NCBI GenBank assembly: GCA_009777845.1
Contig: WRLD01000013.1
Location: 1-64,000 of the forward strand
Source: Defluviitaleaceae bacterium
Lineage (GTDB): Bacteria > Bacillota > Clostridia > Lachnospirales > WQUN01
DNA: 64,000 nucleotides
Direction of reading: 5' to 3'
Program-made: the position numbers and the translations under genes
Shown: positions 17,252 through 26,259 of the stretch, piece by piece
How positions within the stretch are numbered: the stretch's first letter is position 1
Layout: each line of letters opens with the position of its first letter
The notes under the pieces: generated by a model
Told to the model about the DNA's origin: nothing
Seen by the model: only the letters and a program-made list of their open reading frames with translations
Databases searched by the model: none

Positions 17252-17659
17252 ATGGACTACAAATTACTTGCCAAATCGGCATTAGAAGCAATGGAGCGCT
17301 CTTATTCGCCATACTCAAATTTCCGCGTGGGCGCGGCGTTGCTTACCAAGGACGGCAAAATCTACCAAGGCGCAAACATAGAATCGGCGGCGTACTCGCC
17401 CACAAACTGCGCCGAACGCACGGCGTTATTCAAGGCGGTATCGGAGGGCGAGCGTGAGTTTGCCGCGATTGCCGTAGCGGGGGCATTACGCGGCGGCGAG
17501 CCGCAGTATTGCTACCCCTGCGGAGTGTGCCGCCAGATGTTAAACGAGTTTTTTACTGATGATGTCGCGGTGGTAGTGGTGAAAAGTGAGAGCGATTATA
17601 AGGTTCACCGCTTTGGGGAGCTTTTGCCGTTTGGGTTTGGGGCGGGGAATCTAGTTTAG
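17252..17659 (+). CDS. cdd: Cytidine deaminase
   Basis: The 135-residue protein matches tetrameric Gram-positive cytidine deaminases, which convert cytidine or deoxycytidine to uridine in pyrimidine salvage. Zinc ligands are C53 and the catalytic E55 in TNCAERTALF, and C90 and C93 in PCGVCRQML. The substrate loop is FRVGAAL. ATG 17252 has AGGTGA five bases upstream; the GTG at 17243 forms part of that site. The next gene is pyrimidine-nucleoside phosphorylase, so the two form a salvage pair. Confidence 0.95.
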   Translation: MDYKLLAKSALEAMERSYSPYSNFRVGAALLTKDGKIYQGANIESAAYSPTNCAERTALFKAVSEGEREFAAIAVAGALRGGEPQYCYPCGVCRQMLNEFFTDDVAVVVVKSESDYKVHRFGELLPFGFGAGNLV

Positions 17660-17674
17660 GATAAGGTGAAAAAA

Positions 17675-18979
17675 ATGAGAATATACGAAATAATAAACAA
17701 AAAAAAGCGCAACAACACTCTAACCGCCGAGGAAATCTACTTCGCGGTAAATGGCTTTGTAGACGGCACAATCCCCGACTACCAGATGTCGGCGTTGCTT
17801 ATGGCTATTTATTTCAATGGAATGAACGCGGCCGAAACCACCGCGCTTACTATGGCTATGGTGGATTCTGGCGAGGTGCTAAGCGGGCTAGACCTAGGCG
17901 GAATTACCGTGGACAAACATTCCACAGGCGGCGTGGGCGACAAGACCACACTGGCGGTAGTGCCTATTGTGGCGGCTTGCGGTATTCCCATCGCCAAAAT
18001 GAGCGGCCGCGGGCTAGGGCATACAGGCGGCACAATCGACAAGCTAGAAGCAATCGCGGGCTTTAAAACGAGCTTTTCCGCCGCCGAGTTTTTGGCGATT
18101 ATCAAAAAGCACGGCCTATGTATCGCAGGGCAGTCCGCCAACCTTGCGCCCGCGGACAAGAAAATTTACGCGTTGCGTGACGCTACTGCAACGGTGGACA
18201 GTATTCCGCTAATCGCGGCAAGCATAATGAGCAAAAAAATCGCGGCGGGCGCGGACGCGATTCTTCTTGATGTAAAAACTGGAAACGGCGCGTTTATGAA
18301 AAATCTCGCGGACGCGGAAAAGCTCGCCCACGCAATGGTGGAAATTGGCGAAGGCTGCGGCAGAAAAATGTCGGCACTCATCACCGACATGTCCGCGCCC
18401 TTGGGCTGCGCGATAGGAAACGCGCTGGAGGTGCGCGAGGTAGTCTTGTTTTTGCAGGGAAAACGGAACCCGCTCGCAGAAAATTTGTATATTCTGTGCG
18501 AGGAACTCGCGGCGGAAATGCTAACGCTCGCAGGGCATGAAAACGCCCGCGAAGCAGTGCAAAAGGCGCTCGCAAGCGGCGGCGCGCTGCAAAAATTTAT
18601 GAGCATGGTGGAAGCGCAGGGCGGCAACACCGCCTATGTAGAAAATTTGGCGCGCGAACAGGGCGGCGGCGAGAAAATCCTAGCCCCCGAAAGCGGCTAT
18701 ATCTGCGAGCTAGACACCGAGGGAATAGGCATAGCGGCTATGCTTCTAGGCGCGGGCCGCAAACGCAAGGAGGACGCAATTGATTACACGGCAGGCATAG
18801 AATTAAAATTCGCGCGCGGCTCGCTTGTCGAAAAAGGGCAGGTTGTGGCGGAGTTTTTTACTGAGAATAGGGATTCGATAGCCGAGGCGAGGGAGCGGTT
18901 TTTGGGGTGTATTACTTTTTCGCAGGAAAGGGTGGCGAAATCGTATGAAAGCCCTGTTATTGCGAGGATAGGGGGGTAA
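17675..18979 (+). CDS. pdp: Pyrimidine-nucleoside phosphorylase
   Basis: The 434-residue protein is typical of the Pdp/DeoA family, which phosphorolyses uridine and thymidine to base plus (deoxy)ribose 1-phosphate. The family motif is KMSGRGLGHTGGTIDKLEA, and the phosphate site is VDKHSTGGVGDKTT. ATG 17675 has AAGGTG upstream and starts with the usual MRIYEII; the GTG at 17666 overlaps the ribosome site. It follows cdd by 15 bases and converges on ispG with no gap. Confidence 0.95.
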   Translation: MRIYEIINKKKRNNTLTAEEIYFAVNGFVDGTIPDYQMSALLMAIYFNGMNAAETTALTMAMVDSGEVLSGLDLGGITVDKHSTGGVGDKTTLAVVPIVAACGIPIAKMSGRGLGHTGGTIDKLEAIAGFKTSFSAAEFLAIIKKHGLCIAGQSANLAPADKKIYALRDATATVDSIPLIAASIMSKKIAAGADAILLDVKTGNGAFMKNLADAEKLAHAMVEIGEGCGRKMSALITDMSAPLGCAIGNALEVREVVLFLQGKRNPLAENLYILCEELAAEMLTLAGHENAREAVQKALASGGALQKFMSMVEAQGGNTAYVENLAREQGGGEKILAPESGYICELDTEGIGIAAMLLGAGRKRKEDAIDYTAGIELKFARGSLVEKGQVVAEFFTENRDSIAEARERFLGCITFSQERVAKSYESPVIARIGG

Positions 18980-20083
18980 TTACATACCCTCTATCTCTCC
19001 CATCAAAGCCTCAACCAACTCCGCCTCCACCACCGTTCTAACGACCTTACCCTTTTTGAATATCACGCCGCGGCCTTTTCCGCCGGCTATGCCAATATCT
19101 GCCGCCGCCGCTTCGCCTGGGCCGTTCACGATACAGCCCATTACGGCGACGTGCAGGCTTTTGTTTATGCTTGCACAGCGTTTTTCTACCTCGTTTGCAA
19201 TGGAAATAAGGTCGATTTCTGTTCTGCCGCAGGTGGGGCATGACGTAAGCTCTACCCCGAGCCTACGCAACCGCAAGCCCTTTAGTATTTCCTTGGCACA
19301 ATGGATTTCCTCTACGGGGTCGCCTGTGAGCGATACGCGTATGGTGTCGCCTATTCCGCGCGACAAAATCGCACCAATGCCAAGCGACGATTTTATTGCG
19401 CCTGCCCACACCGTGCCTGCCTCGGTTATGCCGACATGCAACGGATAGTCCACCATTTTTGATAACAAAACGTACGCCTCAATCGAAGCAGGGACATTTG
19501 ACGATTTCACGGATAAACAAATATCAAAAAAGTCCATGTCCTCAAGGATTTTCACATGCCGTAATGCGCTTTGCACTAACTGTTCGGGGGTCGCTTCCCT
19601 GTGTTTATGGGAATCGTCAAGGCTTCGAGGCGATATTCCCACCACGGACGAGTCGGGGGAAAGGGGCGAAGCCCCCTCTAACGAACCAGAGTTGACCCCA
19701 ATCCTAATAGCAATCCCTCGCTCCTTCGCCATAGAAACAACAGCCTTTATACGGTCAAGCCCACCAATATTCCCAGGGTTAATTCGTAGCTTATCGACAC
19801 CGTTCTCCATAGCCTGCAACGCAAGCCTGTAATCAAAATGTACGTCCGCCACAAGCGGTATTTGTATTTGCTTTTTTATTTCGCCGATAGCGGCGGCGGC
19901 GGCCATATCTGGCACAGCCACGCGCACGATTTCGCACCCAGCCTCCTGTAGCGCGTTAATTTGCTTGCAGGTCGCGCGTACATCTCGCGTGTCGGTATTT
20001 GTCATGGATTGTATGCTAATGGGGGAATCGCCGCCTATTTTTACTCCGCCCACATTGATTGTGCGTGTTTTTTTCCTTTCCAT
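18980..20083 (-). CDS. ispG: (E)-4-hydroxy-3-methylbut-2-enyl-diphosphate synthase
   Basis: The 367-residue IspG (GcpE) is the penultimate enzyme of the MEP isoprenoid pathway and uses a 4Fe-4S cluster. The TIM barrel starts with IGGDSPISIQSMTNTDTRDV. Cluster cysteines lie in TSCPTCGRTEIDL and MGCIVNGPGEA. Between the conserved GVNSGSLE and PEQLVQSALRHV there are about 18 extra residues (about 136-155), encoded by a copy of the family C repeat (see the repeat entry). AGGGGG precedes ATG 20083. It follows the methyltransferase gene by eight bases. Confidence 0.95.
   Translation of the reverse strand: MERKKTRTINVGGVKIGGDSPISIQSMTNTDTRDVRATCKQINALQEAGCEIVRVAVPDMAAAAAIGEIKKQIQIPLVADVHFDYRLALQAMENGVDKLRINPGNIGGLDRIKAVVSMAKERGIAIRIGVNSGSLEGASPLSPDSSVVGISPRSLDDSHKHREATPEQLVQSALRHVKILEDMDFFDICLSVKSSNVPASIEAYVLLSKMVDYPLHVGITEAGTVWAGAIKSSLGIGAILSRGIGDTIRVSLTGDPVEEIHCAKEILKGLRLRRLGVELTSCPTCGRTEIDLISIANEVEKRCASINKSLHVAVMGCIVNGPGEAAAADIGIAGGKGRGVIFKKGKVVRTVVEAELVEALMGEIEGM
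19618..19679 (-). repeat. Family C repeat inserted in frame in ispG
   Basis: Read on the minus strand the segment has GGGGGCTTCGCCCCTTTCCC, then CGACT, then GTGGTGGGAATATCG. It is closely similar to the intergenic copy after eno (58828-58908), which reads GGGGCGTTGCCCCTTTCCCC, then CGACT, then GTGGTGGGAATATCGTCACG. The copy keeps the ispG frame open and adds about 18 residues rich in serine and proline. Confidence 0.8.
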
Positions 20084-20091
20084 AAAGCCCC

Positions 20092-21207
20092 CTAAAAATA
20101 TTGGTAATAATCAGTTTTTATCATTCCGTTAAATAGCTTACGTTTTGCGCGCGCCTTTTTCTTGTACGAGCTTTCAAAAAACTCGTCGGGCGTTATTACA
20201 TAGACGTTCCATTTTGTGGGATTAAATAGGTTTCCTAGCTGCGCGTAAAGGGCTTCGGCTTCCTTTATTTGCCCTAGTCGTTCGCCGTAGGGCGGGTTTA
20301 TTATTGCTATTCCTGTTTCTGCGGGTAAAATAGTCTGTATAATGGGGCGGTTCTCGAACACGATACAATCGTCAACGCCCGCCAGCTCGGCGTTGGCTTG
20401 TGCCAACTCCACTGCGGCAGGGTCTATGTCCGCCGCGTGGATAATTGGCTCCACGTCTGTGCGAATCGCGCCGAACGCCGCCTTGCGCGCCTCTTTCCAC
20501 ACGGCCTGCGGAATTTGCCACTGCTCCGAAACAAATTTACGAGAAAGCCCTGGCGCGATGTTTTTTGCCATCAACGCGGCCTCTATGGGAAGCGTTCCGC
20601 TTCCGCAACAGGGGTCAAGAAACGCCCGATTTCCGCGGTATTGCGACAGCTCGATTAACGCCGCCGCCATGGTTTCTTTCATGGGTGCGCGCGTGGCTCT
20701 TGCACGGTAGCCGCGCTTGTGCAAGCCGTTTCCCACGCCTGTGGTGTCTATGGTAAGCGTGGCGGTGTCCTTTAGCAAGGCCGCTTGGATTGTGTATTCC
20801 GCGCCTGTTTCCTTAAACCAATTTGTTTTATATTTCTGCTTTAATTTTTCCACCACGGCTTTTTTCACAATGGACTGCACATCTGGCACGCTAAACAAGC
20901 CCGAGCGTACGGATTTCCCAGTTACTGTAAATTTCCCATCGGCAGGAATCCAATCCTCCCACGGCAGAGCCTTTGTGCGTTCAAACAGCTCGTCAAAGGT
21001 AGTCGCAGGAAATTCGCCCATTTTCAACAAAACTCTGTCCGCGCTTCGCAGCCACAAATTCGCGCGCGCGATGCCCTCGTGTAAATTTGCGGCCGAAAAT
21101 TCGATTCTGCCGTCCAGGCAGTGTATGTCGCTAAAGCCAAGCGCCGCCACCTCGCGCTTTACTACTGCCTCTATGCCAAAGGCGGCGGTTGCAATCAATG
21201 TAAGCAT
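20092..21207 (-). CDS. THUMP-domain class I SAM-dependent RNA methyltransferase (RlmL/YpsC-like)
   Basis: The 371-residue protein has an N-terminal ferredoxin-like/THUMP region (about 1-150) and a Rossmann methyltransferase domain with FLDPCCGSGTLPIEA (SAM loop) and the N6/N2-adenine/guanine-type catalytic motif INPPYGERLG. It is the Gram-positive homologue of the N-terminal half of RlmL, which makes m2G2445 in 23S rRNA. ATG 21207 has AAGGAG upstream; the frame could extend to 21243 only by entering the family B repeat. It forms an operon with ispG. Confidence 0.9.
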   Translation of the reverse strand: MLTLIATAAFGIEAVVKREVAALGFSDIHCLDGRIEFSAANLHEGIARANLWLRSADRVLLKMGEFPATTFDELFERTKALPWEDWIPADGKFTVTGKSVRSGLFSVPDVQSIVKKAVVEKLKQKYKTNWFKETGAEYTIQAALLKDTATLTIDTTGVGNGLHKRGYRARATRAPMKETMAAALIELSQYRGNRAFLDPCCGSGTLPIEAALMAKNIAPGLSRKFVSEQWQIPQAVWKEARKAAFGAIRTDVEPIIHAADIDPAAVELAQANAELAGVDDCIVFENRPIIQTILPAETGIAIINPPYGERLGQIKEAEALYAQLGNLFNPTKWNVYVITPDEFFESSYKKKARAKRKLFNGMIKTDYYQYF

Positions 21208-21235
21208 GGGGTTCTCCTTTTGGGGGTACTTAATT

Positions 21236-21606
21236 AAAGGCAATGGAACGCGGATTTGATTGATTTAAGGGCATGGAACGCGGATTTTCGCGGATTTAAC
21301 GGATTTTCGCGGATTTTTTCGCAGGGGAATCCGTGTAATCAGTTATAACAGCCATTTTAAAGATAGATTAAACACGGATTCAACGGATTTACGCAGATTT
21401 ACGCGGATTTTGTCCACGTAATCTACTAAACGGCGATACATTTTCCCATGAACGAATCCGCAAAATCCGCGAGAATCCGTCAAATCCGTGTCCCGCAACC
21501 TTTAATTCACATGGATAAAACTTCTATCCCACTGCCGCAAATTTACACGGAAAAAATCCGCGAAAATCCGCCAAATCCGCGAAAATCCGCGTTCCATTGC
21601 CCTTAA
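21236..21606. repeat. Family B repeat: large inverted CGCGGATT array, nested (copy 2)
   Basis: The outer ends read TTAAAGGCAATGGAACGCGG and its near-complement CCGCGTTCCATTGCCCTTAA. Many CGCGGATT words lie on the left and AATCCGCG words on the right. Inside (about 21369-21505) sits a second element that resembles copy 1 at 2974-3097, starting AACACGGATTCAACGGATTT and ending AAATCCGTGTCCCGCAACC. One element therefore seems to have inserted in, or grown within, another. It fills the gap between the methyltransferase and tgt; no gene lies here. Confidence 0.8.
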
Positions 21607-21631
21607 AATCCGCAGACCAGACCTTTTAATT

Positions 21632-21660
21632 TTGTAATATCACACAATTTCTATTATACT
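21632..21660 (+). promoter_or_regulatory. Promoter of tgt
   Basis: TTGTAA (21632-21637), a 17-base spacer and TATACT (21655-21660) precede the TTG start of tgt by about 30 bases. Confidence 0.65.
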
Positions 21661-21690
21661 ATACCACAGAAAGACAAGGAGTGAAATTAT

Positions 21691-22785
21691 TTGTACACAA
21701 TAAAAGCACTAGACGGCAACGCAAAACGCGCCTCACTAATAACGCCCCACGGAACAATCGAAACGCCAGTATTTATGAACGTAGCCACGGCGGCGGCTAT
21801 TAAAGGCGCGTTGTCGGCGGCAGACCTAAAGGCCGCGGGCTGTCAAGTCGCGCTGTGCAACACCTACCATTTGCACCTACGCCCAGGCGAGGCAATTGTA
21901 CAGCAAATGGGCGGCCTAAGAAAATTTATGGCGTGGGACGGGCCTATGCTTACCGATTCTGGCGGCTTCCAGGTGTTTTCCCTAGGCGCATTGCGAAAAA
22001 TAAAAGAGGAAGGCGTTTATTTTTCTTCGCATATAGACGGCAGAAAAATTTTCATGGGGCCGGAGGAAAGCATGGACATTCAGGCCGCCTTGGGCGCGAC
22101 CATTGTCATGGCGTTTGACGAATGTGCGCCGTTCCCCGCCACGCGCGAGTACATGAACGACTCCGTAGCGCGCACCACCCGCTGGCTTCACCGTTCCAAA
22201 AAACACGCCGACCCCGCACAGTTGCTTTTTGGCATAAATCAAGGCGGCGTGTACAAGGATATTCGCATAGAACACGCCAAGGTAATTTCTGACATATCGT
22301 TGGACGGCTACGCGCTAGGCGGACTTGCGGTGGGCGAGCCAGCCGCTGTTATGTACGAAATACTTGAAACAACTATTCCGTTTTTGCCGCAAAACAAGCC
22401 CACGTACTTGATGGGCGTAGGCACGCCCGAAAACCTGCTCGAAGCAATCGAGCGCGGCGTAGACTTTTTCGATTGCGTTTTGCCCGCGCGCAACGGTCGG
22501 CACGGGCATGTCTACACAAGCCGCGGCAGGCTAAACCTCTTTAACGCCTGCCACGAGCGTGACGAAAGCCCGATTGATACAAATTGTGCGTGCGAGGTCT
22601 GCCGAACGTACACACGCGCCTACCTTAGACACCTGTTTAAGGCAAAGGAAATGCTCGCCATGCGCTTGGCAGTTATGCACAATTTGTTTTTTTATAATAA
22701 TTTAATGCGCGAGGTGAGGGCGGCTATAGAGGAAGGGCGGTTTGGGGAGTTTAAGCGGGGGTGTTTGGATATGTGGACAGTATAA
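21691..22785 (+). CDS. tgt: tRNA-guanine transglycosylase
   Basis: The 364-residue bacterial Tgt exchanges G34 for preQ1 in tRNAs with GUN anticodons (queuosine pathway). The active-site aspartate is D89 in MLTDSGGFQVFS; the second is in GVDFFDCVLPAR. Zinc ligands lie in CACEVCRTYTRAYLRHLF. The start is TTG 21691, preceded by AAGGAGTG at eight bases; no ATG or GTG fits better. It is convergent with, and directly abuts, the prepilin peptidase gene. No other queuosine genes are in the window. Confidence 0.95.
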   Translation: MYTIKALDGNAKRASLITPHGTIETPVFMNVATAAAIKGALSAADLKAAGCQVALCNTYHLHLRPGEAIVQQMGGLRKFMAWDGPMLTDSGGFQVFSLGALRKIKEEGVYFSSHIDGRKIFMGPEESMDIQAALGATIVMAFDECAPFPATREYMNDSVARTTRWLHRSKKHADPAQLLFGINQGGVYKDIRIEHAKVISDISLDGYALGGLAVGEPAAVMYEILETTIPFLPQNKPTYLMGVGTPENLLEAIERGVDFFDCVLPARNGRHGHVYTSRGRLNLFNACHERDESPIDTNCACEVCRTYTRAYLRHLFKAKEMLAMRLAVMHNLFFYNNLMREVRAAIEEGRFGEFKRGCLDMWTV

Positions 22786-23268
22786 CTACAAAACCAAAAC
22801 AAAAACACTACCCATAAAAAGAAAAGGCCCTAGCGGCAATTCTCGTATTTCACGCTTTCTATTTACCAATATTCTAAAAGCCGCATAAGTTCCGCAAAGC
22901 ACAAGACCGCATACCGCCGCCCAAAACGCGTGATACAACAACAAGGAAAGCCCCATTGCAAAGGCGTATTTTACATCACCTGCACCTAGGGCTTTTTTAC
23001 TTATTATATAGATGACAAAAAAAGCAAACCCCATTACAAATGCCCCAATGAGGGATTGTATAATTACGGCTACTGATTTTTCGGCATACGCAAGCATAAA
23101 AATCAGTACCGTGCGGCATATTACCCACGCCAAAATAATCTTGTTGGGCAACTTATACCATAGAATATCGGTTACAGACAGCCACACCATAAATACCGCC
23201 GTAGCCGCATACGAAAAAAATTCCAAAAAGCCCGCCAACTTAGGCAAATTCCCTTTCAAGTCTACCAT
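22786..23268 (-). CDS. Prepilin peptidase, A24 family (TadV/CpaA-like)
   Basis: This is a 160-residue membrane protein with several membrane helices and the two catalytic aspartates of A24 peptidases: D34 in SVTDILWYKLPN and D98 in ALGAGDVKYA. The N-terminal methylation domain of full-length type IV enzymes is missing, as in TadV/CpaA. It should cut the Flp-like pilin and pseudopilins encoded at 40.8-42.0 kb. It is the last gene of the block and its start overlaps the lipase gene end by 29 bases, tying pilin processing to the effector end of the locus. Confidence 0.9.
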   Translation of the reverse strand: MVDLKGNLPKLAGFLEFFSYAATAVFMVWLSVTDILWYKLPNKIILAWVICRTVLIFMLAYAEKSVAVIIQSLIGAFVMGFAFFVIYIISKKALGAGDVKYAFAMGLSLLLYHAFWAAVCGLVLCGTYAAFRILVNRKREIRELPLGPFLFMGSVFVLVL

Positions 23269-25465
23269 AGCCGTCTATAGATGCAGTAAGCCCCTTAATA
23301 ATTGAATCCAATTCACTGCGCGCCCTGCCCGTGTCCGTTTCAAGCTGGGAACACACGCCGATAACAGCGTTGCCCTCGTTTTTTACGTTGTTTTGTGTAT
23401 ACATTTGCATAGAATCGGTGGCTAAGGAACGCGCTCTCCTCGTGATAGTGACACGGCTCTCTATTTCCCTCAGCAGGTCTTGGGCATGTGTCCGTAGCCT
23501 ACGCAAATCGGCTAGGCTCACCGATATTTTTTGGTTGCCAAATGTATAGGCATTGCCGCCATTCGCTGTGTTGCTCGACACACTGACAGCCCCACTCCTT
23601 GGCTTTAGGTTTATACTGCTGTGGTTAGACAGCTCCGCGAGCTTGGTATGGAAATCCAAAAACGCGTTGCTAACCTCGCGTATTGACACCTCTACGAGGC
23701 TTGGAATCTTTGCCTCGAAGCCATTCATAAAGGCGCGCAGTCTGCTTAATACGTCATTGAGAATAGTTTCCCACGTTACATTTTTACCGAGGAAAACCTC
23801 TTTAACGGCATTTGACAAGCTACGCATAACATTGTCGGCAAGCTCTGTTACCCTGTCCTTTACCTCATTGAATGAAACAACCACGTTGCTTACTATGCTT
23901 TCGAGCTTGTTCCCTAGGTCGGTAACAATTCTTTGTGCGGTACTGGTAACGCTATCCACCGTTGACACTACAGCACCGCCTATAGCCGAAGCCGCACCCG
24001 ATAGGAAGTCTTTCGCCCCACTCACCACATTGGACAAAAGAGCTACCGCGCTATCAATAGCACCATTAACCTTGCCGAAAAATTCCGCGGCCTTATCCTG
24101 TACATATTGCACGCCCCGCGTAATTAAATCGTTCAAGCCACTAATAAAGTCCTCCGTCCAGATTTTAATACGGTCAACCGTTTTGACAATTTCGAGTCCA
24201 GCTTGGATAAAGACTTCTTGAATAATATCAATAGCTTTTGTGATGTATTCCCACGCCTTTGTTCCTAAGCTATGGTAAAATGCGTGCTTTAACGCCAGAA
24301 ATAATTGCGGTATTGCAATTATTATTTCTGGGGTGTTTATGATAAGGGGAATAGCATTGCTAATAATCCCTACCCAGTCGAAATTGAAGCCGTATTTGCC
24401 AGTGCAACCACAATATGTGATATTTTCAGACAAGGTCAAGAGTATCTCTTCAATAAGGCTAGGGGGAAAGCTCTTTATTGTGTGTCCAATGGTTCTTGCT
24501 AAAATGGAATCAAATCCATACGCTTCAAGCGCAGGAGCAATCATGTCTGGTCGCTCGCTCAAAAATTCCGCAAGAACAGGGAGAATTAGCCCTTTTAATT
24601 TATCAAATTCCTCGGGGGTCAAGTCTGCCTTTATGGCACTCAATTCCCCCGAAATGCTTCTGCCATCGAGCAAATCCTCGGCGAGCTTCAACGCCAAGCG
24701 AGCAATTTCCACTTGTTCATCACGCGGCAGGGCTATGACCTTTTCATTTAACGCTTCCACAAGTCGGCTAATATCGCTCGGGCCATCGACTAGTTTTATT
24801 TCTCCGTTCACCAACATTCCGTCTACATGGTGGAACATAGTGAAATCGGAATCCTTTTGTGAATATTCCGCATATGCAACCTGTGAGGGCGGCACAATCT
24901 GCACCTGCCCGAAACGGCTTACGTAATCGTGTTCACCATTGTATGCCCAGATTTTTTTGCTTTGTGTATCAAAATGCTGCTCCCCATACACGTCTTTTGT
25001 GTCATTTACAAAGTCTGTTGAAAATCCCGGGCCGGAAAGTGATACACATGCCGTTATAAGGTCAGCGTTCTTGGCGCGCATAGTTACAAATTGTGCGTTA
25101 TTGCCGCCCTGCGAATGGCCAGATACATAAATCTGCTCTGGCGGTGTTCTTTTTGGGTAGAAGCTGTCAATGCTTGAATCAAAATAGTCCGCCGCCCATA
25201 TTTGCAGGTCTGATGGGCCGCCGCCATATGCCACACCATTAAGCTCCCAGTTTCCGTCCCCTGTTCCGTTAAAATGTACATGTATGCTTCCGTCGGGGGC
25301 GCGTACGGTTATGGCTTTAGCTGATATGCCAGATTTCTGCTTGAATATCCCTACGTCTAAAAGGGTATAGCCCTCAAGACCATCTATCTCCGTTTCGCTT
25401 TGGAGCCTACTTATTTTTCGGAAATTAGATTCCAAATATGCACCTATATTAGCTACATCTATCAT
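23240..25465 (-). CDS. Putative T7SS lipase effector with reverse domain order (TslA-like)
   Basis: The 741-residue protein has no signal peptide. Residues about 1-230 form an alpha/beta-hydrolase lipase-like domain. S118 lies in YVSGHSQGGNNAQF, the likely acid is D180 in NGEHDYVS, and the likely base is H212 or H213 in MFHHVDGM. Residues about 350-620 are long amphipathic helices with alanine/valine-rich parts that may touch membranes. Residues about 640-741 form a coiled helical hairpin (LADLRRLRTHAQDLLREI, then LDSIIKGLTASIDGYGRL) like WXG/LXG targeting domains. Catalytic first and targeting last is the order of S. aureus TslA, a T7SS phospholipase. GGGGAG precedes ATG 25465; it starts three bases after a lipoprotein gene, the likely immunity protein. 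Fold assignment is firm, effector role is inference. Confidence 0.75.
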   Translation of the reverse strand: MIDVANIGAYLESNFRKISRLQSETEIDGLEGYTLLDVGIFKQKSGISAKAITVRAPDGSIHVHFNGTGDGNWELNGVAYGGGPSDLQIWAADYFDSSIDSFYPKRTPPEQIYVSGHSQGGNNAQFVTMRAKNADLITACVSLSGPGFSTDFVNDTKDVYGEQHFDTQSKKIWAYNGEHDYVSRFGQVQIVPPSQVAYAEYSQKDSDFTMFHHVDGMLVNGEIKLVDGPSDISRLVEALNEKVIALPRDEQVEIARLALKLAEDLLDGRSISGELSAIKADLTPEEFDKLKGLILPVLAEFLSERPDMIAPALEAYGFDSILARTIGHTIKSFPPSLIEEILLTLSENITYCGCTGKYGFNFDWVGIISNAIPLIINTPEIIIAIPQLFLALKHAFYHSLGTKAWEYITKAIDIIQEVFIQAGLEIVKTVDRIKIWTEDFISGLNDLITRGVQYVQDKAAEFFGKVNGAIDSAVALLSNVVSGAKDFLSGAASAIGGAVVSTVDSVTSTAQRIVTDLGNKLESIVSNVVVSFNEVKDRVTELADNVMRSLSNAVKEVFLGKNVTWETILNDVLSRLRAFMNGFEAKIPSLVEVSIREVSNAFLDFHTKLAELSNHSSINLKPRSGAVSVSSNTANGGNAYTFGNQKISVSLADLRRLRTHAQDLLREIESRVTITRRARSLATDSMQMYTQNNVKNEGNAVIGVCSQLETDTGRARSELDSIIKGLTASIDGYGRLEREFA

Positions 25466-25468
25466 ATT

Positions 25469-26197
25469 TTACTCCCCATCTATCCAGCGTATTTTGGATT
25501 CCTCAGCGATTCGTGTCATTGAGGCATAGTGAACAAACTCATGCAACGCTATATGCCTACTTATCGTGCTATCATCGAACGTGCCAAATAAATCATCGTC
25601 CACCACGACTAATGTGAAATAGAAATATGGACAGCTTTCTAAGAGTATTTCCATAATTGTTTCTGCGTGTTCTTTTGAAATAAAATTACTTGCTCTCACC
25701 TCCGCTGTTACAATAATCGGCGCGTGACCGTCCGCCAAATACTCGGCAAACGTGGCATTTGCGGATAAATCGGTAGATGCGCCTTCGTCTATAACCTTGT
25801 AGAAAATATTTGTTTCCCCAAGCACACTAGCCGTAAGATTTTGGAAAAAATCGACAACCTGTTCTTGGTATTTTACTGCTAGGTAATTGTCGCGGAATAT
25901 TCGGCCTGATTGCCTGTAATTTTCGACCTGTACCAAGACCCTTTGGTCGGGAAAGCTCTCGCAGGTTGTCCAAAATTCGCGCGTGCCAGACATGCTATCT
26001 CCCCATGGCGAATGATAGGTAAATGGCTCGCCGTATTTCCGTTCCAAATACGCCAGTGCGGCAGAATTTGCATCTTGTTGTTGTTCCATAGAGCTACAGC
26101 CTCCAAGCAGTGACAAGCAACACAGCATTGCCACTAAAAGTATTTGTTTTCTTAGCCCAGTGGGCTTGTGTATACCTAGTTTTTGAATTGTTTTCAT
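25469..26197 (-). CDS. Lipoprotein, putative effector-immunity protein (copy 2)
   Basis: The 242-residue protein has a lipoprotein signal ending LSLLGGC (C34). From the lipobox to about residue 200 it is nearly identical to the product of the next gene upstream, also at DNA level; the C-terminal about 40 residues have diverged (for example RHIALHEFVHYASM against KHIALEEFVYYASM). It should sit on the outer face of the membrane. Its place directly before the lipase gene and its tandem duplication match immunity lipoproteins of TslA-type lipases, although no sequence family is recognised. It begins inside a 20-codon scar ORF. Confidence 0.8.
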   Translation of the reverse strand: MKTIQKLGIHKPTGLRKQILLVAMLCCLSLLGGCSSMEQQQDANSAALAYLERKYGEPFTYHSPWGDSMSGTREFWTTCESFPDQRVLVQVENYRQSGRIFRDNYLAVKYQEQVVDFFQNLTASVLGETNIFYKVIDEGASTDLSANATFAEYLADGHAPIIVTAEVRASNFISKEHAETIMEILLESCPYFYFTLVVVDDDLFGTFDDSTISRHIALHEFVHYASMTRIAEESKIRWIDGE

Positions 26198-26256
26198 GTC
26201 CTCGCCACCCTTTTTCCCTTGTTGTTTGCACGCTTTGTCTTAGCTACGTCTACCAT
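26194..26256 (-). pseudogene. Duplication scar: lipase start codons joined to the WXG100 gene tail
   Basis: A 20-codon frame starts MVDVA, like the lipase gene (MIDVA), with the same kind of ribosome site (GGGAGGTAGGAT). It then continues with KTKRAN, where the DNA AAAGCGTGCA, followed by AGGGAAAAAGGG, matches the 3' end of the WXG100-like gene near 27000-27040. Its TGA overlaps the ATG of the downstream lipoprotein. The mixed content marks the junction of a tandem duplication; it may still act as a coupling peptide. Confidence 0.55.
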
Positions 26257-26259
26257 ATC

